From the NCBI GenBank assembly GCA_002690655.1, contig NZFL01000001.1:1-64000 (forward strand): a stretch of 64,000 nucleotides of DNA. Reading direction: 5' to 3'. This document shows, one piece after another, positions 1 to 9,616 of the stretch. The notes under the pieces are model-generated. The model worked only from the letters and a program-made list of their open reading frames with translations. It searched no databases and was not told the DNA's origin. Both the position numbers and the translations under genes were made by a program. The stretch comes from Pedosphaera sp. (GTDB lineage: Bacteria > Verrucomicrobiota > Verrucomicrobiia > Limisphaerales > AAA164-E04). Every line of letters begins with the position of its first letter. Within the stretch, counting starts at the first letter, position 1.

Positions 1-3000
1 ATGGCACCTATCTTCGCGGGTGAATCCCCCTGTTCCTTGAGCCCAAGCTGCAGCGTGAAGGACTCACCTGCATCGGTGATCTGGTCATCAATCAGGACAC
101 CCTCCAGACTCAGCGTCTTCGTGATTTCCTGATCTTCAAATCGCACGGCAATCGGTGCGGAAACAAAATCTTCATCCGAGGAGGCCGTCAGGGCTTGCGG
201 TGTCACCAGCAAGTCAACAACTCCAAGGTTACCCTCCTCACGGGTGATCTTGATCTGTGATACCGCTTCTCCACTTTCATTGACTTCGTAGTCTGCACTG
301 CTGAAGGCAAAGGTTCCCACGCGTTCATCAACTCCCGAAACCGGACCTACCGCTGTTTCCTCCACAAGTTTCTCCAGATTATCTGCCTCATACTTGATCT
401 CAAGCGCTTCAAGGCTCTGGATACCCGCTCCGAGATCTGCCAGATCCGATTGCGATTCTGACTGCGCATGGCCCTGCACTCTGGATATTTCCTGAGCAGC
501 CTGGACAACCGAACCGGCTGCATCAACCGCTGATTCCTTGAGCTGATTGGAATCGGAGATGATCGCCGCTGCACCCTTGATGCTCTCGGGGGCAATGACT
601 ACCTGTGCTTTCATGGCGGCCTCCTCAACCACAGACTCAAGGGTTGCGACATCGTTTAATTCAATAGGCTGCTGTTCCTTGATCTTCTTGACCAATATCT
701 CGGAAATAAGATTGTAACTCGCTGCTTTCGAGATTGTTGAGGCCCCACTGATAAAACTGCCGGCCTGCACAATCGTATCCTGCACCTTGGCAGCCGCCTT
801 GATCACTTCCGTTGCCGCTGGATTCTCATTACCCGCTTCCTCGAACATGTCGAAATTAAGCACGTCCACCCCGCCGATACCCAACGAACTTTGAACCAGC
901 GCTGCTGCATCATCCGCATCCAGACTCGAATCACTCTCGATCATGTTGGAGACAAGCGTGGTGATCGGATTGATCACCGTGGCGGAAGGAGGCGCCAGCA
1001 ACGGCGTTTCAAGTGTCAGTCCAGTGGCTGTGTCAATCCCTCCACGCGCTACAATGACCCCGTCCGCTGAATCCACCACATCATCTCCATTGCTGTCATA
1101 GAGTGAGGCTGGAAGATCCAGCTGATATCCTCCGCGATTGTCTGTCTGGGTGGAAGGCTCATCCTCATCCAGCACACGGTTGGCATTCCTGTCAAAGAAC
1201 ACCGTCGCACCGGAAATCAAACCGTCTGATACCGTACCAGCAACGGGTGCTTCGAGGTCGTCATCCTGAATCGTCATTTCGATTGGTTCACCAAGATCAC
1301 GATAGGGTGTCCTTAGCTGAATGGTGACAGGCTCATCCCCGTTCGACAGCGTGTCATCGAGCCCCTCAATGCTCACCTTGAATTCTTTGTCACCAGCAAT
1401 AACAGGGACGAAGGCTGGCACCTTGACTCTGGAGGCCGGGGTTGCAACCACTGAGACAGGAACGCTATCTGCCAAAGCCGGCATGGATAGAGATACCGTG
1501 ATCTCGTTTTTGCCACCGTTCTCCGAGATTGTCTTGAAGGTTGACCGGATCAATGAAACTTCCAGACCATCAGTTACCGTCACGATACGCTCTAACACAA
1601 TGGCTTCATTGTGTGAACTATCCCTGGCACTGTAGATCAGCTTGTAGGTTCCCAGCACTTCTGGATTTACTTCCCCACTCATCGTGTATGTGAGCGACTG
1701 ATCAAAACTGTCGGTCACCTGAGCCCCGGGGTCACTGTAGCTTGTCCCAATGACGTGAATGATTTCAGCGTCTCCCAGCAAGGTCACTACCGGAGCGATC
1801 GTATCAACCACGGAGACCTCGCGCGTCACTTCCGTTGCTGCATTACCCGCTGTATCACTCGCATTGTAAGTCAATGTGTAGGTTCCCAGTTTGTTCGCAT
1901 CCACTGCTCCACCGGTAAGCACGGTGACGGTGGCATCAACGTTATCCGTCGCTGTTGCACCCGAATCCACGTAGGCAGCACCCGCTTCCTTGACAATTGC
2001 AGCATCTCCATTCAGCGTGATGATGGGTGCTGACTGATCTTTCACATTCACCGTGCGAGTCAATGGCGTGGCCACGTTACCGGCACTATCGACAGCCTCG
2101 TAGGTCAGTATATAAGTTCCGGGAACATCCCCGTCCACTTTGCCTTCAAAGCTTACTGCCACATCGGTGTCAAGATTGTCCGAGGCTCTGGCTCCACCAT
2201 CTGAGTAATCCGTCCCTACAGCATGAATGTGCGTAGAAGCCCCCAGTAGCGTCAGAGTGGGAGGTGTGTTGTCCACCACCACAGATTCACTTATCGCTCC
2301 TGCATCACCCTGTCCCTGAGCATCCGTCCCTGCGCCGGGCGGCAGTTTCAAGGCGAGTGTGCCATCACCTCCGATGATCATCACCTCGATGACCGGGATA
2401 TCCCCGCTTTCGTTGAGAACAACATTGGGATCAAAGTTGATCAGGCCGGTAGATACCACCTGCACATCTTCAAGAATCAATGAAAGATCTGTCACATTCT
2501 CGTAAGTGAGTGGGAATGCGATGATACCCTGATTAACAAGAATTGGGGAAGGATTGCCAAAAACTACCTTCGGTAGGTCTGGACCTTGAGGGTTATTGGG
2601 GTCTTGTGTATCCACAGGTGGATTTATTTCCCTGGCTGGATAAATCACATCATCAATGGCGAAGATATCTCTATCAGAACCGGTTTCTCCATCATACAAT
2701 TCATTGAACGTGATCCTCTTGATCCAGCAGGTGTTGTCCTCCAAATCTGGCGCCAGGTAACCTACGAACTGTGTGCCTCCCTCGTTGTGAGGACCCGAAG
2801 TGACATCTGTAGTTCGAACCTGTGTTGAGCCATCATTGTGAAGAATCACCACTTCAATGGCACGCTTGTCATCTTCCACACCCATCAAATACATCCCTAC
2901 CGCAGGAACAGCCGTGTTGAACTCAATCGTCAAACCTCCAGCCGCGTTCTCACTGGGCAGGGCTTCCAGAAAATGATAACCACCGGGAGTGGTATTGATG

Positions 3001-4988
3001 CCTCGGTCCATGTCGTTGGATCCATCCATGTCACCAATACCTGGCTCTTCAATCCCCACCGCATGGCCGTTGGCATACAACGAAAACGTAACCGCGTTGT
3101 CAGCTCCGATATACGAAACGCTGCCTGCCGCATCACCGGCTGCCATTGATCCAGAATCAGCAAAGGCAGCGCTGGTGTAGGCACCTCCTGCATAAGGAGC
3201 TCCCGCACCGGCAAACATATCACCCGTTCCATTCACCGGATTCCACCCATTGCTTTGTTCAAAGGTAATGAGTTCATGCGACAAGCCAAGCGCTCCAAGA
3301 TCTGTCAGAAACTGAGTTTGCTTGCTTTGAGCATTGGGATAGGACCATCCGGTGGCTGATGGATCAGGCTCTCCTCCTCCAGTCGGTCCATCGTCACGAT
3401 TATCATAAAAAGTCAAAATACAATCAGAAGGATCTCCGGGAGTATCAGTATCCGGTTCACAGCAGTCCAACGTGACAGGAACGTGCTGGGCGGCTATGCG
3501 ACGCACCCGGAATCCATTGTTATCGGAAGGACTTTCCAGATAGATGCTGTTGAAACTCAACTGGACATTTGCCCCACTTTCCACTCCCTTACCTATGTAG
3601 CTCACAGGGAACCCATGAAAGAGTCTGGCCTCAAGCGTCCCGTCGACATTGACCAAACACAGCACCGCAGCATGCTCTGCACTCGTCCCCTCATCAGCCG
3701 GTTTGGGCCAGGTCGCGCGCATCCCGCTTGCATCGAACATGGTTACAATGTCTCCTGTTTCAACCGTCAAGGGTGGCTGATACTCAGTTACCGAACGATT
3801 GTCCAACAATGGGCCCAGGTCGAAATCATCGTAAAAATTATCCTCCTTGCGAACGGCATAATCACCTGTCTTGGTCGCTGAAGGGGTGGTGTCCTGCTGC
3901 CAGTAACTCACATCAGCCAGGTAACCCACGTCATCACCATAATCAGAGGTTCCCTGGTCATGGTAGGCTCCAAACCGAAGGAAGTTGAAGGGCTGTATGC
4001 CGGGGTCAGTCGGCGGAGACATGTATTGATAATCCACCTTGACCCGCAGAGCTTCTCCGTTGGCCAGAGTAATGGTCGATGGAAACTCAACCTTCAGATT
4101 GGTCTGACTGGCCGTGCTTTCGTAATACTTGGTTCCACCATCCTCAACCACCGTCCAGTCGGTCGTGCTTGAGTGCACCAGACTCGTATGACCGGACTCC
4201 GCACCCACCGTGTCACTGTCAAATTCAACGTTCACTACCAACGGTGCGTCCTCACAGTCCTCGGGGGTCCCGGCACCTTCGCCTTCGCCAGCACCTTCGC
4301 CAACGGCAGTATTGGGACTCGGCGGTGAACAGGGGTCCAACGTAAAGGATCCCTGCGTACGGAAAAGACCCTGTGCATCCACGGGATCAAAACTATTAAA
4401 TGTGAACACTAATCCGCCTGATCCGCCTGTCAGTGCCATGACTTCATCAAGAAAATCAGACGTGTTACCAGGACTTGTGAGTGTGACCCTACCAGAGCCC
4501 GCAGCAACCACTGCATTGACATCGGCGACATTGACTTCTATGGAGTCGACGACTCCAGTTGCCCACAGCACGTTATCATAGAAGAATTCGATGCTCACGG
4601 CAGCCCCCTGCGTATTGGTGTAAATTTCCTTGCCAGGGGAAACCGCTGATGGACTGATGGCTGTACTCAGTTCCAGGTTTCCAGTATTTCCAAATTCCCA
4701 CCTGAACAGCGAGGGATTGAATCCCGGGAAATTCATGGATAAGAAACCCGTGGCACTCGTTGCACTTGCATTACCATGGTCAACGATCCCCCACATAGTG
4801 GCATTCGTCACCCAGGGAGTGTCAGTCAACTCATCAGCCTGTACTTGCCCATTGAATTCAACGACTGGACATGCTGCGCCTTGCAGGGCGCTGGCCCAGG
4901 GCAAGGCAGAGATGCAAGCCCATAGAGCAAAAGTAGCAGCCAGAAGACGCCGCCATGATGAATTGTAGTTTCTGTGTGTTATGTTCAT
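1..4988 (-). CDS. Giant secreted Ig-like/Calx-beta repeat surface protein (partial, C-terminus beyond left edge)
   Basis: One reading frame stays open on the minus strand from an ATG at 4988 to the left edge, about 1,662 codons, with no stop in the window. It begins with a Sec signal (basic residues, then a hydrophobic stretch ending A-S-A near residue 35). A Gly/Glu linker of GEGAG type lies near residues 228-240. Three tandem DUF5011-like Ig repeats follow at about residues 900-1130, each with a TPP/APxxTLxG start and a GTYxLTYxAxDxAGN core. A Calx-beta-like domain follows (about 1135-1240), then a segment with the D-x-N-x-N-x-x-x-D motif (about 1250-1295), a long Ala-rich helical region, and the start of a second Calx-beta-like unit. 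Such proteins are usually surface adhesins or matrix proteins; the precise role is unknown. The missing C-terminus would show the anchoring or secretion route. Confidence 0.85.
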   Translation of the reverse strand, partial: MNITHRNYNSSWRRLLAATFALWACISALPWASALQGAACPVVEFNGQVQADELTDTPWVTNATMWGIVDHGNASATSATGFLSMNFPGFNPSLFRWEFGNTGNLELSTAISPSAVSPGKEIYTNTQGAAVSIEFFYDNVLWATGVVDSIEVNVADVNAVVAAGSGRVTLTSPGNTSDFLDEVMALTGGSGGLVFTFNSFDPVDAQGLFRTQGSFTLDPCSPPSPNTAVGEGAGEGEGAGTPEDCEDAPLVVNVEFDSDTVGAESGHTSLVHSSTTDWTVVEDGGTKYYESTASQTNLKVEFPSTITLANGEALRVKVDYQYMSPPTDPGIQPFNFLRFGAYHDQGTSDYGDDVGYLADVSYWQQDTTPSATKTGDYAVRKEDNFYDDFDLGPLLDNRSVTEYQPPLTVETGDIVTMFDASGMRATWPKPADEGTSAEHAAVLCLVNVDGTLEARLFHGFPVSYIGKGVESGANVQLSFNSIYLESPSDNNGFRVRRIAAQHVPVTLDCCEPDTDTPGDPSDCILTFYDNRDDGPTGGGEPDPSATGWSYPNAQSKQTQFLTDLGALGLSHELITFEQSNGWNPVNGTGDMFAGAGAPYAGGAYTSAAFADSGSMAAGDAAGSVSYIGADNAVTFSLYANGHAVGIEEPGIGDMDGSNDMDRGINTTPGGYHFLEALPSENAAGGLTIEFNTAVPAVGMYLMGVEDDKRAIEVVILHNDGSTQVRTTDVTSGPHNEGGTQFVGYLAPDLEDNTCWIKRITFNELYDGETGSDRDIFAIDDVIYPAREINPPVDTQDPNNPQGPDLPKVVFGNPSPILVNQGIIAFPLTYENVTDLSLILEDVQVVSTGLINFDPNVVLNESGDIPVIEVMIIGGDGTLALKLPPGAGTDAQGQGDAGAISESVVVDNTPPTLTLLGASTHIHAVGTDYSDGGARASDNLDTDVAVSFEGKVDGDVPGTYILTYEAVDSAGNVATPLTRTVNVKDQSAPIITLNGDAAIVKEAGAAYVDSGATATDNVDATVTVLTGGAVDANKLGTYTLTYNASDTAGNAATEVTREVSVVDTIAPVVTLLGDAEIIHVIGTSYSDPGAQVTDSFDQSLTYTMSGEVNPEVLGTYKLIYSARDSSHNEAIVLERIVTVTDGLEVSLIRSTFKTISENGGKNEITVSLSMPALADSVPVSVVATPASRVKVPAFVPVIAGDKEFKVSIEGLDDTLSNGDEPVTIQLRTPYRDLGEPIEMTIQDDDLEAPVAGTVSDGLISGATVFFDRNANRVLDEDEPSTQTDNRGGYQLDLPASLYDSNGDDVVDSADGVIVARGGIDTATGLTLETPLLAPPSATVINPITTLVSNMIESDSSLDADDAAALVQSSLGIGGVDVLNFDMFEEAGNENPAATEVIKAAAKVQDTIVQAGSFISGASTISKAASYNLISEILVKKIKEQQPIELNDVATLESVVEEAAMKAQVVIAPESIKGAAAIISDSNQLKESAVDAAGSVVQAAQEISRVQGHAQSESQSDLADLGAGIQSLEALEIKYEADNLEKLVEETAVGPVSGVDERVGTFAFSSADYEVNESGEAVSQIKITREEGNLGVVDLLVTPQALTASSDEDFVSAPIAVRFEDQEITKTLSLEGVLIDDQITDAGESFTLQLGLKEQGDSPAKIGA

Positions 4989-5581
4989 GATTTTAGGGTT
5001 ACTTGTTAACGGACTTAATTGAGCTGCTCTTTCTTGCTGAGCCGCATGCGCTTTTTTTAATCAACGGAGAAATAGATAGAGCAGATTTAGCACCTTTCTC
5101 AAGAATGATAAAAACTCCTTGAACTCACTTTAAATCTCTTACTGGGTATGGTTTATATAAATAACGTTTACGGAAAACAAAGTCAATCTGTATCAAAGAA
5201 GTTAGGCGGAAAGTTTTCGCAACCTCGTGTTCGGATATTTTGAGCCAATCACACAAAAATAAAGGATTTACCCGAGCTGAAGTTTATTTTAGCTCATTCA
5301 ACATACATTCACATGGGTCACCACTAGGGGTGATGGGAACACTTACGAGATGAAAGGACGTTCATGGCATCACTGTTGCAGCAATGGAAAGTTCGAGTGA
5401 TCCATCTCAAAAACCAGAATAATGTTGTCTCGAATCTGAGATTCCAGATTGATAGTTTGGTTTGATGAAGATATGCCATGCTGGAATTTCGAGGGATCAT
5501 GCCTACTTGATGAAAATCAATTGCCCTTACCTCTATTGTACTTGCTCCTGAATAGCATTCATGGCTTGATCCAGATCATAT
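4989..5581. other. 593-bp intergenic region between divergent genes
   Basis: This gap separates the divergent giant surface protein and the M48 protease. It is AT-rich near 5080-5200, which fits promoters for both directions (for example a TATATAAA-like stretch near 5155). I see no tRNA, convincing small ORF or strong terminator. An open frame at 5449-5946 overlaps the protease in another frame and is treated as a shadow. Confidence 0.5.
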
Positions 5582-6847
5582 ATGGATTGGTTGACTCCGG
5601 AAGGTTTTGCGGCATTTACAGGTGCGCTCGTGATCATGCGCGGAGTGGCGGAGTGGTGGCTGGACCAATTCAATGTGACACATATCCAAGGTCATCAAGG
5701 AAAAATGCCGCCAGCATGGAAATCCGTCATGGATGCATCCACATTTTCACGTTCCGTGAATTACACCGTTGCCAAAGGGAAATTCAGCCAATGGTCTGGT
5801 ATTTATGGAACCTTGATACTGCTTGCAGCTCTGTTCAGTGGTTTGCTGCCAGTAATGGAGCAGACGTGGACAGGTCATCTGGGGGCTTCTATTTGGATTC
5901 AATCAGGTTTCCTATGCACAGTGGCCACCTTGCTTGCACTGTTTGACCTTCCCTGGAATTTCTGGTCGCAGTTTCATCTGGAGGAGCGATTTGGTTTTAA
6001 CAAATCAAATCGCAAGCTCTGGGCGGTGGACCAGTTGAAAATGTTCATTCTTGGGTGGGCCATTGGTTGGCCAATGATCACTCTGCTACTGTGGATTGTT
6101 GAGAAGGCGGGAGACCAATGGTGGGTCTGGGCGTGGTGCGTTTTGTTGGTCTTTCAAATTGTCATGTTGATTCTGGCACCGATGTTGATACTTCCCCTGT
6201 TCAACAAATTGACACCCCTTGATGAAGGATCGCTGAAGGATCGCTTGTTGCTGCTGGCAGGGCGCACTGGGTTTGGCATGAGTGCCATCCAGGTGATGGA
6301 CGGCAGCCGCAGATCAGGCCACTCCAACGCTTTTTTTACTGGCTTTGGGAAATTTCGACGTATCGTCCTGTTCGACACCCTTATTGAACAACTGAACGAA
6401 AGAGAAGTGGAAGCGGTGCTCGCGCATGAAATTGGTCACTTCAAGAAACGTCATGTGCTTTTGATGATGGGAATAGGCTTGGCTGGCATGCTTGTTCAAT
6501 TGTGGATCGTCGCCTGGGTCGCCAAACAAACCTGGTTCTTCTCCGCATTTGGATTTGCTCAAACTTCCATGCCCATTGCATTCATGATCTTTTTCCTCAT
6601 TCTGGGCACTGTCACTTTTTGGATCAGCCCGCTGAGCCATTTGCTTTCTCGTCAATTTGAATACCAAGCGGATGCCTATGCGGCGCAAGCAACAGGCGAT
6701 CGAAAGGCGCTCACGGATGCATTGCGAAAGATCAGCCTGGAAAACCTGAGTAATCCTGTCCCCCATCCTCTCTATAGTTTTGTCTATTATTCTCACCCCA
6801 CCCTTCTTGAAAGAGAAAAGGCGTTATCTCATCACTGGGAGCAATAA
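5582..6847 (+). CDS. Ste24-type M48 zinc metalloprotease, integral membrane
   Basis: The 421-residue protein matches the CAAX-prenyl-protease (Ste24) branch of peptidase family M48. It has several hydrophobic segments (around residues 60-80, 100-130, 155-175, 185-215, 295-315, 325-350) and the zinc site HEIGH at residues 282-286, followed by the third ligand in EYQAD at 360-364. The DGSRRSGHSNAFF segment before the zinc site is also typical. In bacteria these proteins cleave membrane or exported proteins; no prenylated substrate is implied. It is followed directly by a terminator and a convergent gene, so it is probably monocistronic. The start at 5582 places the first membrane segment correctly. 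Confidence 0.92.
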   Translation: MDWLTPEGFAAFTGALVIMRGVAEWWLDQFNVTHIQGHQGKMPPAWKSVMDASTFSRSVNYTVAKGKFSQWSGIYGTLILLAALFSGLLPVMEQTWTGHLGASIWIQSGFLCTVATLLALFDLPWNFWSQFHLEERFGFNKSNRKLWAVDQLKMFILGWAIGWPMITLLLWIVEKAGDQWWVWAWCVLLVFQIVMLILAPMLILPLFNKLTPLDEGSLKDRLLLLAGRTGFGMSAIQVMDGSRRSGHSNAFFTGFGKFRRIVLFDTLIEQLNEREVEAVLAHEIGHFKKRHVLLMMGIGLAGMLVQLWIVAWVAKQTWFFSAFGFAQTSMPIAFMIFFLILGTVTFWISPLSHLLSRQFEYQADAYAAQATGDRKALTDALRKISLENLSNPVPHPLYSFVYYSHPTLLEREKALSHHWEQ

Positions 6848-6852
6848 GACGT

Positions 6853-6886
6853 AAAAAAAATTCCGGGTTGCCCCGGAACTTTTTTG
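6853..6886. terminator. Bidirectional intrinsic terminator
   Basis: A perfect 7-bp stem TTCCGGG/CCCGGAA (6861-6867 and 6872-6878) encloses a TTGC loop. It is preceded by eight A and followed by a run of T, so it can act in both directions. It sits between the stop of the M48 protease and the stop of the convergent RG-rich gene, the position expected for a shared terminator. Confidence 0.9.
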
Positions 6887-6903
6887 ATCAGATTTTTGAA
6901 TAT

Positions 6904-7782
6904 TCAGGAACGTCGGTTGCGATTGCCTCTATGACTCCTGCGTTCTCCCTTATCTCCTTTTTTACCTGCTCGACGATTCTGGATGCCTTTTTTATTTTTT
7001 GCGGGTCGATCCTTCCCATGATCACGCGTTTTCATGGCGCCAGATTTAGTATCTTTGGCTTTTCGCCCACGCAATTCCTGATGACGCCCCTTGCCCATGT
7101 CATGATGAGGGTTTTGTTTGAAATGAGGCCTGCCTTGGCTTCCATCAGCGCCTCGACGAATTTTGCGAAAGTCTCTACCCCCCATGAACGGACCTGTGCC
7201 TTCACCGCGGAACCGAAGTGCCATCTGCTTCATGGCCATCAAGCGCCTCAAACGCTGTTTTGGCATGTTACCGAAGCTCCTTTGATCCATCATGCGGCCG
7301 CGCATTTGAGTTGAACCTGTGTTACCTCGATTTTGAAACAATGGCCCAGGACGACGAAATGATTGGATGCGAGGATTCCCCGGGTGCTGCCCACGCATGC
7401 CCTTCTGCCCGTATGCTCCTGGAGCCCTGCGACTGATGCGCTGATTGTCCCTTTGCCGAGATCCTCTTTCCTGTCGCATATGCTGGTTTTGTTGATCCGA
7501 TTGGCCTGACGATGCACGGCTTCCCATACGTCGTCTCTGAAAAGGAAAATCCTTGGATTGGTGGTTTTCAACACGTGGCCCGCCCCGCATTCCTCGTCCC
7601 ATATGATCACCATTCTGGTGTTGAGGTTCGCTCCGCTCGTTACGGTGATTGCGTGACCCCTTGTCTGAATCACCTTTAGCATGCTGATTCTCTGCAGCTT
7701 GCGAAACGGAGAATCCTGCCAGCATCATGAACGCGATGGAAGCGATGCTGATTTTTAACACTATCGTTTTGTTCGTTTTCAT
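6904..7782 (-). CDS. Secreted, strongly cationic Arg/Gly/Gln/His-rich low-complexity protein
   Basis: The 292-residue protein has a clear signal peptide (K-T-N-K start, hydrophobic core, S-Q-A-A cleavage region near residue 29). The rest is almost entirely R, G, K, Q, N, H, D and S, with many RG, RR and GxxGR runs and essentially no hydrophobic core, so it should be disordered and very basic. No family is recognisable. The proline-poor, RGG-like composition suggests binding to polyanions such as extracellular DNA, sulfated or acidic polysaccharide, or LPS; that is inference. Overlapping frames on the other strand and in frame 7290-7682 lack signal peptides and are rejected. It shares a terminator with the upstream protease and diverges from ychF. 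Confidence 0.75.
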   Translation of the reverse strand: MKTNKTIVLKISIASIAFMMLAGFSVSQAAENQHAKGDSDKGSRNHRNERSEPQHQNGDHMGRGMRGGPRVENHQSKDFPFQRRRMGSRASSGQSDQQNQHMRQERGSRQRDNQRISRRAPGAYGQKGMRGQHPGNPRIQSFRRPGPLFQNRGNTGSTQMRGRMMDQRSFGNMPKQRLRRLMAMKQMALRFRGEGTGPFMGGRDFRKIRRGADGSQGRPHFKQNPHHDMGKGRHQELRGRKAKDTKSGAMKTRDHGKDRPAKNKKGIQNRRAGKKGDKGERRSHRGNRNRRS

Positions 7783-8057
7783 TTTTTTGTGTTGTTATTG
7801 AAATTATCTTTGTTCGGGTTGAGAGACGCACCCAGTTTCAAGTTGGTTACAGGTCACCAAAAGTTAGCGTTTTGAGAATTTCTGGCAGTGAGAGTTGGTT
7901 TCAGTGTCATCTTCAAAGGGATTTCCTGAGAATAAACATTGGAATCCTCGAGCTGTACGCGTATTCAATGGTTTTCTTTGATTATGAATATTCAATGGAA
8001 AACGTCTCATTTGGATTCATTCACACAATTGGCGAGAATCATCATATTTAAAATTTT

Positions 8058-9161
8058 ATGTTAAGAGCAGGCATCGTCGGACTACCCAACGTGGGCAAAT
8101 CAACTTTGTTCAACGCGATCACACGCACCCGCAAGGCGGAATCGGCCAACTACCCTTTCTGTACGATCGATCCTAACGTAGGTGTAGTCACCGTTCCTGA
8201 CGACCGTTTGGAACCCTTGGCCAAGATTGCCAAGACCGAGGTCATTATTCCCACTTCCTTTGAATTTGTAGATATTGCCGGACTGGTGCAGGGAGCTGCT
8301 CAAGGTGAGGGTCTGGGAAACAAGTTTTTGAGTCACATTCGAGAAGTGGATGCCATTATTCAAGTGATCCGATGCTTTGAGGATGAGGACATTCACCACG
8401 TTGCGGGCAGCATTGATCCAATCCGAGATATCGAAACCATCATGACGGAACTCGTCTTGGCCGATATGGAATCGGTTCAAAAGAGCCTGGATCGTCGAGC
8501 AAAAGATGCCAAAAAGGGCGATAAAACTGCCAAAGCAGAACACGCCGTCCTGTCAAAGGTCTTACCTCACCTGAATGATGGAAAACCCGCTTTGACATTG
8601 GAGCTGAATCCGGAGGAGGCGGCGATTCTCAAACCTTTTTTTCTTTTGACAGCTAAACCCACCATTTTTGCAGCCAATGTGAAAGAGAGTGAATTGGTGG
8701 ACGCAGCCAACAATCCACATGTCGCCAAGGTAAAAGATTATGCTCAGGAGCATCACGCATGTGAAACCGTGATCATCAGTGCACAGATCGAAAGCGATCT
8801 GGTGGATTTAGCGCCAGACGAAGCATCCGACTTTCTTTCAGAAATGGGTGTATCGGAGTCCGGCGTAGGCTCCATGATTCGCAGCACATATCATTTACTT
8901 GGATTACGAACTTATTTCACGGCCGGAGAGGTGGAAGTACGCGCCTGGACGATTCACGAAGGTGACAGGGCCCCTCAGGCGGCAGGCGTTATTCATACTG
9001 ATTTTGAGAGGGGGTTCATCAAGGCAGAAACTGTCGCTTACAAAGACCTTGTTGAATGTGGATCCGTCGCAGCAGCTCGTGATAAAGGCCTTTATCGCAT
9101 GGAAGGAAAGGAATATGTGGTCAAAGACGGGGACGTGCTGCTGTTTAAATTCAATGTTTAA
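8058..9161 (+). CDS. ychF: Ribosome-binding ATPase YchF (Obg-like)
   Basis: The 367 residues match the usual YchF length (about 363). The P-loop GLPNVGKST is at residues 8-16, switch-type motif DIAGLVQGAAQGEGLG follows near 75, and the base-specificity motif has the NVKE form (near 214) that in YchF favours ATP over GTP. A coiled-coil insertion (about 130-190) and a C-terminal TGS domain (about 285-365, ending DVLLFKFNV) are present. YchF binds the ribosome and affects stress tolerance and translation. It is apparently a single-gene unit; the next gene is convergent. Confidence 0.97.
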   Translation: MLRAGIVGLPNVGKSTLFNAITRTRKAESANYPFCTIDPNVGVVTVPDDRLEPLAKIAKTEVIIPTSFEFVDIAGLVQGAAQGEGLGNKFLSHIREVDAIIQVIRCFEDEDIHHVAGSIDPIRDIETIMTELVLADMESVQKSLDRRAKDAKKGDKTAKAEHAVLSKVLPHLNDGKPALTLELNPEEAAILKPFFLLTAKPTIFAANVKESELVDAANNPHVAKVKDYAQEHHACETVIISAQIESDLVDLAPDEASDFLSEMGVSESGVGSMIRSTYHLLGLRTYFTAGEVEVRAWTIHEGDRAPQAAGVIHTDFERGFIKAETVAYKDLVECGSVAAARDKGLYRMEGKEYVVKDGDVLLFKFNV

Positions 9162-9238
9162 AACCGAATTGGTTTACACAAGCAGCGCTGCCAGGAAAAC
9201 TCGACCTTTTTGAATGCGCAGATAGCCGTTGGGCAGGA

Positions 9239-9616
9239 CTATGAGGGCTCCATCGCGCAGCGACGTTTTTCTGTTTCCACCATTTTCACTGGCGGCATAT
9301 CATAGAAAGCCCTGACCTCGGCAATGAAATGACTGTAGCGCCTGAAACCTAGAATTACAGAGACGTATTTCAAAGGGGTTCCCTCACGCAACAGGTAGCG
9401 AGCTCTGATCATTCGCTGCTCTCTGAGCCAGTATTTCGGACTGACACCCAATGCATCGAAAAACATGCGTTCCAGATGTCTGGAAGAAATACCAAGTGTT
9501 TTGGACATTTCTCCTACTTTGTACCCACTCCTGAATGCCAGCTCAACCATATTGACCGGTTCTTGTACGCGTCGACAGGAGTCGTACAACACACGCCCAT
9601 TTTTTGTAACTATCAT
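9239..9616 (-). CDS. Small AraC-type DNA-binding protein
   Basis: This 125-residue protein is little more than an AraC/XylS double helix-turn-helix domain (about residues 21-112). The first HTH reads KVGEMSKTLGISSRHLERMF, followed by the conserved GVSPKYWLREQRMIRAR linker helix and a second HTH with LGFRRYSHFIAEVRAFY. The usual N-terminal ligand-binding domain is missing, so it resembles stand-alone or C-terminal-only AraC proteins. It is divergent from the methyltransferase/kinase operon at 10071 and separated from it by 454 bp, so it is a candidate regulator of that operon (inference). The target is unknown. Confidence 0.8.
   Translation of the reverse strand: MIVTKNGRVLYDSCRRVQEPVNMVELAFRSGYKVGEMSKTLGISSRHLERMFFDALGVSPKYWLREQRMIRARYLLREGTPLKYVSVILGFRRYSHFIAEVRAFYDMPPVKMVETEKRRCAMEPS

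Noticed and set aside
4265-4310. Short direct repeats resembling a tandem-repeat or CRISPR-like unit
   Set aside because: They are codons for a Gly/Glu linker inside the giant surface protein, with no spacers or repeat array.
5449-5946. 165-codon open frame upstream of and overlapping the M48 protease
   Set aside because: It has no family resemblance and overlaps the clear Ste24-type gene in another frame.
6868-7682. Open frames on the plus strand (6868-7314) and minus strand (7290-7682) over the RG-rich gene
   Set aside because: They lack signal peptides and family motifs; the 292-codon frame with a clean signal peptide explains the region better.
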